Assembly (NCBI RefSeq): GCF_003590095.1
Contig: NC_039500.1
Coordinates: 4,216,001-4,280,000, forward strand
DNA: 64,000 nucleotides
Origin: Trichoplusia ni
Lineage: Eukaryota; Arthropoda; Insecta; Lepidoptera; Noctuidae
Direction of reading: 5' to 3'
Shown here piece by piece: positions 33,160-48,100 of the stretch. The notes beneath the pieces were generated by a model that worked only from the letters and a program-made list of their open reading frames with translations, had not been told where the DNA came from and ran no database searches. The position numbers and the translations under genes were made by a program. The stretch's first letter is position 1. Every line of letters begins with the position of its first letter.

Positions 33160-36100
33160 ATGTACAGCTTTGATAAGGACCTGTGGCACGTGAGCAGGCC
33201 CTCGGGGTCGCAGGAGACCCCCAACAGCGAGACTACGGAGAGGCAACGTAAATAACATTCATTTTTGTTAATTTAATAAAAGAAAACTGTTTTTTTTTTA
33301 AAGGAAAGAACTCGAAAAAAAAAATTGAGTTCCAAGATTGGAATAATTTAGTTAGAAATCAAATCAAGTCATGAATGTCATAATTCACACAAGGTTGAAT
33401 GACCTGCAGTAGGTACATCGGATAAACAAAAGCGAATGAATATAAAATCAATAGTTTTACTTGGCTACTGGGAAATAAAATTACAGGTTTAACGTGAGTT
33501 TTTATTTCATTTTATGGCATTGGAAAAGCTCTGCAGCTGCCTTTGTGGTTAATTTTCCTGGAATCAAAGACTTGCTTACGTTAATACCGTGTTCCTATAT
33601 CCGGTGTTCCTGGTATCTCTGATGGGTTTTCATTTTATTTATTACTAGACTGTCGTTTGTTATGTGGTCAAAGCAGTTGAGTGTGCTTTGTCCAACAGGG
33701 CCTTTTCATAGTAAAAATAAGTCAAAATATGTGTGTTTATAATACCTTAGGTTTTCGTATTCTTCTCTAAACAGATTGTTAGTAATTGTTACATGACCTT
33801 TAATTGTTAATTTACACATCAGCCGCAGAATGAGAAGTCTCACAGATTGCCATGGAAGAAAATATTGTGCCTCCGCGAACGACTTAAAGATGACTGGGTC
33901 TCCTATAAAGTCATACCGTAAATGAAACGAAAAACAATACAATAATTTCTCTATCAATCTCCCTCAAAGACTAGACAATATTATTAAAACTCTTACAATT
34001 AATCAGTTCCATAGTTTACTTAGATAACATGAAGATTGTCTAGTAAGTTGTAACGATGAATGATGAATGCCCTTTTTTCTACTATTGCCTTATCATAGAG
34101 TACTCGTTCTCGAGGAAGAAGGAACATTGGCAAGGGTATCAATGTTCCTTCCATATCACACTTAGTAAGAAGCAACGTCAATATTACAGCGATTGGCTGA
34201 GCTCCGCGAGTCGGGAAAAGGAATAATATACGGGGTTACGCAGTGCGTACAATTTTTAATTTCGTTCTGTAAGGAGAACAGAACTATTGTGGATATTATT
34301 ATAGTATGGTTGTAGTACATTCATGTCTGTGTGTACTAGAAAGTTGTGTTACTAGGAGAGTAACGACTATGTGTATTACGAGGTAGATGTTCGATTAAAT
34401 AAATGATAGCGTCTTTTGTTTTTAGTGAGGACTTGTTATTGGTTATCAATGTAACTGACTGTTATGTTTTTAGCTGTATAAATAATAATTAAACTCCACC
34501 CAAAATGACAAGTCTTAGATTCCATATCCCGTCACTCGTCAGCATCAGTTTAGTAACATCTTATTTAAAAAAAAAACGACTTTCATTCTCATTCTATATC
34601 TATTCAGAGATTTTCATTTAATCTACTTACTTATTTGAAAAGTCGAGACACATTTTACCTGTCTCGGAAAACATGCTACATGTGAAATTCAGAAAATTCT
34701 CGCAGCAAAATTACTCGAACAAATTTCGAGACCGCATTCTTGTAGAGCTTCTGTGGACAGTGAGCACGTTCATAACGTGCTAACAAAGGTTCACAAAAAC
34801 CCATATTGGTTAACTATATTTACCTTAAAATAACCTATCCTTACTAATATTATAAATGTGAAAGTGTGGATGTTTGTTACTCAATCACGCAAAAACGGCT
34901 GAACGGATTTGGATGAAATTTGGCATGCATATAGCCATTGACATGGAAAAGAACATAAGCTACCTTTTATCCCGATTTTTGAAATGGTTCCCGAGGGAAA
35001 ATTGAAAAGGTGTACTTAAAAGCTATAGATCACTAAGGAGATGTATTTCCATGGAAACGGGGACCACCGAACGCTGTAAACTGAAGTCCACGCAGACGGA
35101 GTCGCGGGCAACAGCTAGTTGGTAATAAGCAAAGAAGATGAAACAAACAGTACATAATACCAGTTTGCGTTTACATGGCAAGCCATAATATTTGCAAGTA
35201 ATATTCAAGTCAATAGATCCGACGTTTCTTGAGTAGTACTCAATTAGCACCAGCTAATCGATCGAGATAAAGTTCATGACCCCGCCTTTGACTGAACCAA
35301 CTGAACTCGAAACGTAAATGTATTCCGAGAAAAATAAATCCGCAACCAAGTTAATAGGTAATTGGTTTTCAAAAGTCAGACGTAAATATTGCTTAAATTA
35401 GCAGGCGAGATGATTAGAACGCGTCGGTTTTTGGGAATGTAAGAATGGTTGTTCCTCCCATAGACTTAAACGGCTTAAACGATTTTGATATAATTTGGCC
35501 TGAAGTTAGCTGACACCGTAGGTTAATAGGCAGCTATTTTTTTTCAAGAATATAGCTTTTCTTGTAGCAACGGGTTAAAAAAAATCTGCGATAAAAAATT
35601 GAAGGAGAATTCGGGGAAAAACTTGTGAAATTGTTAAAAGTTTCTTAATTCAAAGGATTAGCGAACGGGACGTTATTAAAACTTATAAAAGTGAAAAAGG
35701 AGACCAAAGATAGTTAAAAATTATGAGACACGGGTCTAAGTAATAATAACCAAATCAATATGCCTAATTTATTTAAAAATAATGTAAAATCGACGTCAAT
35801 CTGCGGCTACTGTGAAACGTGATAAAGTTTCATCATTATTATAAAAACGTAATAATTTTATCGTTTTGTTAATACGATTTCGTTGTTTACTTGATAACGG
35901 TAATAAAATCAGAAAAGATTGTCAAATAAGTACTTATTGAAATTAACACAAAACATAAAATGCAGTCTGAGTATGTAGAGCCAATAGCCATGAGCTAGTA
36001 AAAATGTTACGACATAAGTAGTTTTTTAGTAGTGTAATTATATGAAGCTTGTGCTAGCATGACCTGATTTGTAAAAAGGTTTTAAGCACTTTATACCTGG

Positions 36101-39100
36101 GTTATAATAATTTTAAGTCTTTCTACAAAATAGGATGTGAATGGATAGGAATATGATGATTTAGGGGATTTTAATCTCTATCTACATCTTAGGAGTGTAA
36201 TGTGATCTTCGAGGTCGCTCGCAATACAACTTGCCCCATATTTACATGAATCTAAATATAACATTGAATTAGACCTAATAGAGATTAAAGACTCCAACAT
36301 TTCAAATCCAGGTTTTCTTACGATATTTTTCGTCACGTGCACCAAGAGCATCCTAAAACTTTAAGCCACACTATCTTTGAAAGTCATCCAGTTCCGTAAC
36401 ATTTTCGTAACGGTTTCGAACCTGCAATTTCGTGCAGTCGAACTGCAAACGGGCTTACTTCGTTTAGAAGCAGTTAAGTTAAGAAGTCGCCACGGATGAA
36501 GCTATATAAAGCTACAGTTCTCACCTTTTCTATAGCAAGGATAATATATAGCATTCTCTATTTACAACTGTGTACGTTGTTGCAGGCAGCGAGAGCCCCA
36601 CGAGCGCCGTGGGAGCCGAGGCTCCGCGCGAGCTGCCCAACGAGCTGTCGGCGCCCTACGAGGTGCCGCAGTTCCCCATCGAGCAGATAGAAAAGAAGCT
36701 GCTCATCCAGAGACAACTTAATGTCAAGTAAGTCATAGCAATCCCGCAGATATGTTAAGACGCCATTTTGGAACCGGTAATGAAGATCTATTTAGGCAAT
36801 TGAAACATTATACATTATATACGTTTGTTGAAGAAAAAGAGGAGTAAAAGGCTTCTTTTTGGCTTTTCAACAAGGATGGAATTGAAGTAGGCACACTGTT
36901 CAATTAAAACATACTGAGCTACGAAAAATCACACCAGACTAAATGTCCTTAGGATTGATGAAAAGATTATCTATTGAAATGTGAGGTTAAGAACAAATGA
37001 AAATCAAGTTACAACTTTTCGAATCGCATGTAGTATATCTCCTATTTACCAACTCGAACCTCCCATCATCAGACTACTAGGAAATCGGATTTTTATTAGC
37101 GACTGAAAGACTTTGAAACTTTTTATTAATTTTATCTTGTTGTTTTATAGGTTTCACTATTTTTGTAAAGTTATTACAAATACGGAGTAATAAAAATATG
37201 TTATCTGCTCTTGACCCTTCGTTTTTTGGCAGGTTTTTTCCAAGATTGTCAATGTTATCAGGATTTTATACGTTTTTTTTGTCACGTTTTAGAAATAGTC
37301 TTTAAACATGTGTGTGCAATGTTGGCAAAATCTCTGTAAATTTGTCTCACTGCACTATCATACCCGTAGTACCTACAATTAGAGGAAAACAGATCTTCTA
37401 CCACTTTCACTATAATCAGTACTGTTACTACTGTCAAAGAGAGACGCGTTTCTACGTCGTGTAGTGCTGTCTTGCTTCCACAAAGTTAACGGACCGTTGT
37501 TGAAGTGGTGGCGCGCGGCATAGGGAAAAATCTGTTTATGTAAGAGCTTCGAAGAGCTTAGTGTCAAATGACAGGCTCTTGTTTCTTATAGAGAGGATTA
37601 AATTAGTTCTGTTATTCTTAGTAAGGAACTTCTTGAAGTTCTTGATCATTAGTGCATGATATTAAATTTTCAAAATATTCTACAAGCAAAAGAGAATAGT
37701 ATAAGACCGAAAGATTAGTGCTGTGGGAAAAAGGCTAGAGGAAACTTAAAATAGACTTGCTGCTGAAAAGACACTGCCAGCTCCCAAACAGCTTAGAATG
37801 GTTAACCTATTGACAACAAAGCAAAAATTGTTTAATAATTTCACAGCTGTTTATCTAACGTTTGACCGTTATTTTGGAGACAGAAATAACTTACACTTAC
37901 TTAAGACCGTATAAATAAATTGGATAACCTAGTATTTCCCAATAAGGTCACCTTGTTTTAGGTAAGTACAGATTGTTTTGTATAATGAAGTGACCTGAAA
38001 TCTCTCGATGGTTATAGCTGTAACAAATCGATTTGACACGATCTGCTTTTAACAATATCCGGCAATTCTATTGTAGGCCCAATCTATATTTAGCCACATT
38101 CAATCAACTAACTGTTGCTATTTATACCGTGAACCCAACATATAACTATTGAACAGGTAAAATGTTACAATAGGTACATTATAACAAATTCGAAATCGAT
38201 ATTGTAAGTTTTCATCGTTCGTTACATGTGGCTGTAGGTGTGAACTTGTGATACATTGATATTTATCTCAAAGGCGAGTCCAAGAATACTCCGCATTAGT
38301 TTATAAACTTATATTTGTATTTTAAAATTGTCGCCTTTCTTCGACCGAACACAGCTGCTTTTTTTACCTACTGCTAAAAGAGTAGGTGTTAGACCCCCCC
38401 AGTATAGACATACATAAGTAAATGTGACTTCCAAACAGGTTTTTGAACAATTAAACCAGATTGCAAGTAGTCCCTATAGGATGTCGCAGCATGACGCATC
38501 TGTCTCACCAAGAACTAGTTTTTATGTTTCATTGTATTGCATGTCATGTATAATTTCAAGTTCATATTGTGTAATGTGTAGTAAATCTGTTGATGAACTA
38601 TTTGACAATTTTAAACGCATGAACAACTAAAGATTATTCATTGACAATAATGTTTGAAACGTCGACATTCCCTGGACAAATACCCCTCGCCCACCCTTTA
38701 CCGCGTGTTTTAAAGCCTGGCTGTATAGAGAAAATAGCGCAAGTCAAAAGCCCATTTTCGTTTAAAAAAATATAAAATGTTATTTTCATAAACACAATGC
38801 TTTGACATGACACGTCAATTCCAGTGCGAAATTGTTTTATCGAAAATCGAATATTTTGGAAGTATCGATAAATTACACGCCACTGTTGCTGACTGGTTTG
38901 TGACTGTACGAAATATAATTAACTATCGTAATTCGGGCTTAATTTAAATTTCAATGAATAATATCAAGAGGAGTATGTTATTGTTAAAGAGAGACAAAAC
39001 TAAGAGCAATGTAGTGCGCTGTCTCGTGTCATGGTGGACCTTCAGTCCTAGAGGATTAAAAAAAACATTATCATATGTGTACATACGTTTAATAAGACTC

Positions 39101-42100
39101 TAAGATGGCCTACGTACTCTGGCTAAAATGTCAATATATAAGTTTTTGTACTAATCTGTGTTGTAGGATGTAGATAAAAACTGTTACATAAAATCGTTTC
39201 GACCTTTCGAAAATTGTTAAATCCAGTTACATGGCTGATGGCATGTGTGGGGTAATTCGATTTGTGTGGCCTTGAACTGCAGCCAGGGTTACGCATGAGA
39301 CTGTGACACGTGTAGTTGGCAGCAAATATTTTGTGATTAGCATATTTTTTGCGAATAAAAGTCTATGTCACGTATATTCTTCTATACTTATAGGGTACTA
39401 AGCAATGATGTTTTAAACGAACTCATTTACTTTACAGTTACTAAATGTCTCAATGAAACCTTTTTCACCAAGTTTATTTTAGATGATTATTGCATTGCAT
39501 GCGAATAATTGAGCAAAAACTCGAGACATTAATGAAGAGAGAAAAAAGGGAGATCAGCGGTAAAACCATAACTTCTTGATAATTCGAGCTCTATCCTTAA
39601 AAGGATGTGCAACAGCACTATGAGATTGGTTAGTTTTAATTACAAAAGCTCACTGTCAATAAGTTGATGATACATTTCCTATCCTTATCCTTTAGGCCTG
39701 ACAGTACGCAGGCTACCTTGGGCCGAGCTTCTAACTCCAAATTCAACCATGCATTGTATTTCTGTCAGCCATTTATTCCGAGAAATATTTTATTACAATC
39801 CCAAACTGTTAATCTCGATTACAATAAGGAGCGAGCACGTCACTCGTGTCATTCACAATGGACATCCACATATGCGCATCGTAAACATCGCCTCGCCTTC
39901 TTATTTATACTTTACGAGGCAATCAGTCTACACACGCTTATAGTAGAGAATAAAGGATAGAATCGATTATCGAGTAATATCGAGCAAGAGTGTTATCGAT
40001 TTGATGGACAATCGCGATGCTGATATGATTGGACTCTAGTTCTTTTTTGTTTCTTAACATAGTAATGGATTTTTAGGTGAGATGTCGTTTGATAGTTTAC
40101 TCTCAATTTGTTTACGCCATTATTAGTTCTCTTTTGCCAGCCAAATTAGTTATCTTCTGTTCGTGCATTTGATTTGTAGTGTTACTAGTGTCCCTTTTCA
40201 AATTTCTGCAGATCACAGATACACAATAGGATTTATAAATCCAATTCATCCCAACATATAAGGTACATCATTTGCACGCTTCGTATACATTTACATATGG
40301 TATTGTGACTCGTATTCAGAGCTAAGTTGCAACGAACGTCATCACAATGCTATAAATATGTTTAAAAGCCTCCTCTAAACCTATCGGCAGAGTTTTAGCG
40401 ATGGCCAGTTTACAAGAGCACGCGACACACTGCTGAGACTCGGTATTATTAGCGGGAAGTAATTGGATTAACCTTGGAGCGACAGTAACCCTTACCGCGA
40501 GGGATGCCACCTCACTTGTCATTTGATTGCATTGCAACGCGTGTCGCGGGCTGAACGCGGCCGTGCCTTCGCCTCGGTCCAGTTTATATGAAATTTTAGT
40601 GTCATTGGCGCGAATTGTGAATTGTGACAGTTTATTTTTATATTTATGGTTACTTAATTCGCATAATCAAATAAGGTTTATTTAAGTTATAATGTTTGGA
40701 AGTAAAATTGAATGCCAGCGATGGACGTCTACACGAAATTCTAGGTAAATTGAATAAGTAATGGTTTTCAAAACTTTTATTTAATCGAAATGTTACAGTG
40801 CTAAACGTGAAAACTGTGGTACAAAAGGGATATCCGGAGTTTTCAACTTGTTTCCAATTCCTTTGCGTGCTACAAATGTTGTTTTGATAACATCCGGCGT
40901 CAAAATGATACTAAGAAATTTAAATATCTCAAAACTCAATAGTATTTTCATGAGTTTATGAAAATAAGTGGAATTCTTCCATGAATGAGTTCATTTTTAT
41001 ATAGTAGAGAAGGAATGTCTTACCTTGCGTACATTTTACTAGTGTGTAGCATTTATTTGTGCAGACATAATTCTATCTTTTTAAAGTCTGTTATTTAGTA
41101 TGAAATTAAATTTTCGATCGAGATTGAAACTTGGAAGATCAGCAAATTCATATTTTCTGTTGATCTTGTTGACCTGCATCTAAAATAAGTACATAAGTCA
41201 TAGATTAACAACATGTGTGTTTGGTATACACTGAACACCGGTGTGACAGGTTCTGATTGGAACTTTTACGAAATGGAAAATAATTTTGTACTAGAGGGTC
41301 CTTATTTATTCTTGCTATTTCACGGTTGAACAATTTACACCCAGATCACAAATCTAATTTTTAACCGACTTCAATGAGGAAGAAGGTCTCAATTTGTCTC
41401 TATATTTTACGTTCACTGACTCAGAACTTCGGACTGGATGAACCAATTTTGTTGATTCATTTTTCACTTAACGTGAAATAGATGTCATTTTGAAGTTGGT
41501 TGTGTTTTTTACATAATTGTTACAAATTATTCGTCAATAATTGACAAAGCCTTGAATTCTATCTATGGCTGATATCTACGTACTTTTCAAAGAATGCAGT
41601 ATAGTTAAATGGTTACCTATGACATATCACTTCTATTATCAATATCTATCCAGCAAGTCAGTGAGCAGTGTAATTATCTGTAGGATATCCGAGTGTCACG
41701 TTACTTCAGTCGCCCACTGCTTCCCCTGGCAGCTGTTGTTGTGATGAACTCTCAAATTCACCAGCTTATAGCTAATTAGCAAGAGGATAGAGATATTGTG
41801 ATTTCGATGTAATTAGTAGAATAATGTAATGGCAATTACAAACAAACGATAATAATCTTGATTAGTAGTTAGGCAAATGTGAGGAATACTTTAGAGAAAG
41901 CAAAGGTTAAAGATATACATATAGAGATTTTAGGTAGGGATGCAGCATGCAGTAAATTGACAGAAAAGAGTTTTGATGCAATATATATTTTTTTAAATAT
42001 AAATCGAATTATAAAGTATTTTTAATTACTTTTTTTTTACAGTCTTGCCCAAATTATCCGTTACGCTCTTGTTTTAAGAACACGGGATTCTGGGGCCCAT

Positions 42101-45100
42101 TACTATATTTTTATTTACCTGGTGCCGCTTCACCATTGGAGGATGACCGTCAGCTCTGCATCGCGCTCTCTGTCTCTGACAAGACGAGTTTTTGAATGTT
42201 GGTGGTACCAGGCCATTGTCTGTTATTTCCGAAGCAGGATCTTTCTCCTTCCAATGCTTCAATTTTCTGATGCTATTGACTTATTGCACCAGTGTCGAGA
42301 GAAATCACTAGACTTTCGTTTACTTTATAAATACTACATATTTGAATCAAGATATTTGATTGTCTCAGAAGCATCTGCCTTATCATATAATTAAAGTTCT
42401 CAATGATTAATTAGTTAAATAACTAAGTTTATCTCTAATACCGATATCCCTGTTAGACTTGTGCACGTAAGTTTAATAAATAATATTCTCGGAAACAACA
42501 AGTTTATCAATATCGCGGTACTTTAAAAGCTTTATTGAGCTTCACTATCTTATCAGCGGCACTCAACTTAATTATCTACTGAGGAAGGAGATCGAAAGTA
42601 ATAAGGACGTATATGTTATTTAATTTATATTAGCTGCGCCCTGCGGCGTTACCTACTTGCTGTTCCTTGTTTTTCACAGGAAAACTACATTTTTTTTCGC
42701 CAGAAAAGTGGCCTTTCTTTTATTTCAGGGTGTCAACAACTCCATTTCTATTTAATCAAAAAATCATCTAGTCTTTTTCCCACATTTTTAAATTTCACTT
42801 TCCTTGTTTGTTTGTTTGTCGTTTCGGTTGATTTTTACAACTCAATTTTGACGTACTTTCTGATAAGCTGAAATTTTCAGGGTAGCTTCAAACCCGATGG
42901 TAATGCAATTCACAACTATAAAAACGGCTGGACCGATTTTGATTGGAGTGACGTTTAAGAACGTGTCTTTAAGACTTCTTAAATCCATTAATTATTAGCG
43001 CTTGCAAAGAATAACCATGCAAACACATTCAGTCTTTATTATAACTGTTCGCGACCAGCCTAATCGTCTGCCAGTATACCTAACAGAAACGTAATTAACC
43101 AAAATGACCGCAGTGGTAATTAGCGAGCTAGTATTTGACCAAGAATTCGGTAATGGTTATAGCTATTGTGAATTGTTCGCAATCAATCATTCGAGGGTAA
43201 AACTAATATTGGCTTGGGGGTAATCGTTGTAGTCCGTTGGTATTTGATCCTCTTGGTAATAATCTGTTATTTAGATTAGTATTTAATTATTGGAGGTTTT
43301 ATTATGATTAATGATGTCGTATGGAACAATTATCGCGAAAATACAATACTTAGTTTATAGGTTAGACGCATTGACGTTTGGCTTGGACAGACATTTTGAA
43401 TAGAAAAAAAACATAGTCTCATTAGTCTCACTAATATTACAATTACGAATACCAGATTTTTCTGATAAAAATGGTATATCAATGGTAATCTACATTATCA
43501 TCAAGTAACATAGGTAATATTCTATCTTCGTATTCCCACAGGATCAGAAACTTTTGTTTAGGTACTCTCCGACGCAAAAACAACTGCGTGTTAAGTTTTA
43601 CGTTTACGGGAGAGCGTAGCTCTTGAATGAAAAAACCGATTTTGATGTAGTTGTTTGAAAGATTTTAAATATTCAGTAGTATACTAACTAGTGTGCCAAT
43701 TTTTTATAAAAACCGGTCTAAGATGGATTCCAGAAAATTGCCACAAGATAAACAAAATCTGATATCCTTAAATATGGGAATCGGAATCTAAAGGACTGAT
43801 GGAAATAATACTACATAAATAACTATAGCTAGGTCCGCATCCTAACATTAATAATGTTTTGTTACCAGGGCAGCAGAATGCGGTCAGTCAGTTCGTTCGT
43901 TCGGTGGAAGCGAGGCCGGTGGCGCGGGCGCGGTGTTCGACGAGAAGCTGCGCTCCGCTGACGATGACGACACGGACTTTGTGCTGCCGCACTTCCAGAG
44001 AGTCGCCATCAGCGGCGAGGATACTTCTGGGGTAAGACAATAGTTGGAATTTGCATTTTATTCAATAACTTGGACTTTCCCTTCGTTTGTTAATTATAAA
44101 TGTTTCTGAGGAAACTTTATAATTGGTATTTGACAAAAAAAATTGTCCGAGAAATAGTGGGTTTGGTGTCGTGACCTCAACCAGTTATCCGTGCAGCTAA
44201 TAATCTTACATCTTCTTTTAACAACAGAAAATAATGGGAAACTTTGCCCTCAGGTCCCGCTAGAGGATCTCCAGCAGGCCTCCTCGTACCTGGTGCAGGC
44301 GCTGGAGCTGCGCAAGCGCTACATGGAGATCTCGCAGCAGAGCTACGCCATGATCACGGCGCGCTTCGTGCGCAGCACCGACGCCAACGCGCCCGCCTAC
44401 GTGCCCAGCGTGCACGTGCACAAACACATCGCAGGTAATACAGGATGTTTGGAAAGGACTGCATGGAGATAATATACAGTTATTAGTGTTCACTTTGTTA
44501 CATAGGTTTTGGAAAAGTTACGAAAATGTTCCATGTTCTTGTGCATAAGTTCCCAAGCTGTTGTTATTGGCCTCCATCCTCATCTTTATCTGCACTACTA
44601 CCCATTTCCGAGGCCATACAACATCACACTATTTTCCATATTGCTTCATTATACACTTTATTCCCAGATCACATAGTCCACCCCCCGTTCAGGGCGGGCA
44701 AGGACCCGTGGGAGTGCCCGAACCCGGCTCCGAAGGACTACGTGATCAGGTCTGACAAGGGCGTGTTCAACCTGTACCAGCGTGACGCGGCGGGCGCTGA
44801 GTCCCGCCTGCCCTACGAGTACATCACGCTGCAGCAGTACATCGCAGACATGAACATCATGTGCAATATGATGTCTGATGGACCGCTGTGAGTTAGGCTC
44901 TAGTCAGTTATATACGATACTAGTGAAAGGCCAATAAATGGCTGCATCCTGTTCTATATTATTACCGAAAAGTTTTAAAAGTAAATCCAAAATATGATCG
45001 AGATATTCCAGGAAAATAAAATGTATTGTAAAATTTCTTGCATGCTGTGCCTTAATTATAAAAGCCCTGCATCGATTTTATTCAAACTCCTGGGTTCCAA

Positions 45101-48100
45101 AGTCTCCAGACCGCTAAATATAAAAAAATAGCGAGATTCTCTTAGAAACAGTAATGAACCAATGCTGGTTGTTGCAGGAAGTCGTTCTGCTACCGGCGGC
45201 TGTCGTACCTGTCGTCCAAGTTCCAGCTGCACGTGCTGCTGAACGAGCTGCGCGAGCTGGCCTCGCAGAAGGCCGTGCCGCACAGGGACTTCTACAATAT
45301 CAGGTTTGGATTTACCCGGTTTTTGTCTTTTTGAACTTAGTTACTAATCTTAAAAGTAACATTAATCTGTGTTTATGGTAATTAGGAAAGTGGACACGCA
45401 CATTCACGCTGCTTCGTGTATGAACCAGAAGCACCTGCTGCGCTTCATCAAGAAGACTCTCAAAACACATGCTGATGAGGTACTTATAATTCCCTTTTAT
45501 GAAACTTTACTTCACTACTATATAGCTCATTTCTGATGGCATGCGCTATTCAACTGACGATGGTTTGTTTTCTCAGGTGGTGACTCTACACAAAGGCAGT
45601 CCGATGACGTTGAAGGCGGTGTTCCAGTCCATGAACCTCAGCACCTACGACCTCACCGTCGACATGCTGGACGTGCACGCGGTGAGACTTTTTTATCTTC
45701 TCCATATCTTCTTCACGTTGGTCATATTTATCTGAGGAGTCCACTTACCTTTTTGAAAATTCAATCAGGTTATTTAATGAAGGATATTAAACTCCTTTGA
45801 AAGTAAAGCCCGTTATCATGACTCGATTGCGACTATGTGTTTCATGGAGCCATTTTCAAAAATTACTTCGTCATTAGAAGTTATTACTACATCTTTAGGC
45901 TGCTAGATTATATTAGCTATTAAGTCTATATAAGTCTATTCATTGGAATCATACCAATTTCGACCCGCAAGTCTCCGCGTATCAGCCGACTAAAGTTTCC
46001 TCAACCTGAAATTACTCGTATTTGTTCAATATGGGCAAATATTGTAGAACATACTAGGGTTAAGTGAATAGTTGTCAAGTACAATTTGTCATGTGCATGC
46101 ATCATGCATAAATAAACAAACACTTTTTTGGTAAAATACATTTACTATAAAATACCTTTGTTTGAACCCCGTAGGACCGTAACACCTTCCATCGTTTCGA
46201 CAAGTTCAACGCCAAGTACAATCCCATCGGCGAGAGCAGACTGAGGGAGGTGTTCCTCAAGACAGACAACTATATGAACGGGAAATACTTCGCCAGGATC
46301 ATCAAGGTAAGTTTAGGGAAGAGCAAAATCTTACAGGCACCTATGTGTACGGAGGTTAAGGTTCAAAATTGAAAAACATTTATATCATCTCCATATTTGA
46401 GTTGTACTAGTTGACCTCATGTTATCATACATCACATGCAAAACTGTATTGTACTTAACCAGCATGGGAGGTATACCAAAAGGTGTATACCTAGCTGACT
46501 TGATTCCCGACTATGTCAACAAATTATAATTCTACCCTTCAGGAAGTAGCATCTGATCTTGAAGAGAGCAAATACCAGAACGCAGAGCTGCGGCTGTCGA
46601 TCTACGGCAAGAGCCCGAGCGAGTGGGCCAAGCTGGCCAAGTGGGCCATCCAGTACAACGTGTACTCCGACAACGTGCGCTGGCTCATACAGATACCCAG
46701 GCTCTAGTGAGTATACATCTGCGTTATTATAGGTAATAAATGGATGTATGCACTATACGAACAAAAATTGTTACTAATAGATGTACAAAACCGAGGAGAA
46801 ACTAGTCTAACTCCAGGTAACTAGTCTAGTTAGGTTAGTCTTCTTAGGTCACTAGCATTCATTACTTTACTACGTAGACTCGATCCCTTTGTATGGTAAG
46901 GTGGCCTCATCTCTGGATGGTCTCATGGATGGTGGCCTCATCATAATATTTGCTAGTCTGTTAACCATATTTAACCTTTTTGCTAAGGAATTGTATTTTA
47001 TTGTGTAACCTAACATAACATTACCCTTTCAGCGATATCTTCAAGTCGAACAAGATCATGAACAACTTCCAGGAGTTCCTGAGCAACATCTTCCAGCCGC
47101 TGTTCGAGGTCACGCGCGACCCCAACAGCAACTACGAACTGCACAAGTTTCTTACTGTGAGTAACCTTACCTATTAGATAAATGACACTCACTGACGAAA
47201 CCCAACTGTTGTCTTCGTGGAAGCAGGATGGCATATTGCTCCGTATTTCTTCCACCTCAATCTTCCACAATCTCATGGTTGCTAACAATGCTATTTGCGC
47301 CGCTGATTGCAAGCCTGGAAAAAATAATCATTGAAAAAGCCAGTAATTAGATCAGACAGTCAGATTTCTGTTGAAACTCTCGGCAATGTCATGGTCAGCT
47401 GTCTGTTTCATTCCATTATAATAATTTACTGGCTGATGACAAAAACATTTTCATAAATATATTCTTTATATCTGCAGCACGTAGTCGGCTTCGACAGCGT
47501 GGACGACGAGTCCAAGCCAGAGAACCCGATGCTGGACCCCGAGTCCCGGTGCCCCGAGGAGTGGGATGATGAGGAGAACCCCCCCTACGCGTACTACCTC
47601 TACTACATGTACGCCAACATGACCGTGCTCAACCATTTCCGGAAGTAAGTGCTACTGCGTTGTTCTTGTTGAAGTAGCTTCGACTACACTTCAACTTGAG
47701 TATACATTTTTAGTTTTTTTTGGTTCGTTGGTCTCTTCTTACTTACGTCAGCGTGAACAAGAGTTTAGCATAGTTGTCTTTTTTTTTTGATACTATCATC
47801 TCTTAGCTCGTAACAGGAATGTGCTTTATCAGAGCATGATGGATGTGGCAATTCTGTTTCTGATAAAATAAGAGGATGAAAGAGGACAGTGGCAGATTGG
47901 ATTAAATCTTATAGTAGCAACATCTAATTGACAAAACGTGTTGTGTGTAGGGAACAAGGGTTGAACACGTTCGTGCTGCGCCCTCACTGCGGCGAGGCGG
48001 GCCCTGTGCAGCATCTGGTGTGCGGCTTCCTGCTGGCAGAGAACATCTCGCACGGACTGCTGCTTAGAAAGGTAACAGCACATGTTCTATCATATCTGTT

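Larger units (their letters stand above)
36728..43868. other. AMP deaminase copy 1 intron 2 (7.1 kb)
   Basis: Long non-coding stretch with a MITE-like element (41363-41501) and a LINE-tail repeat (42640-42960). Several ORFs of 60-98 codons (for example 37379-37567 minus and 39664-39960 plus) show no family similarity, and I do not count them as genes. Confidence 0.65.

Noticed and set aside
39664..39960. 98-codon ORF in AMP deaminase intron 2
   Set aside because: No similarity to any family I recognise and no splice signals that would join it to the gene.
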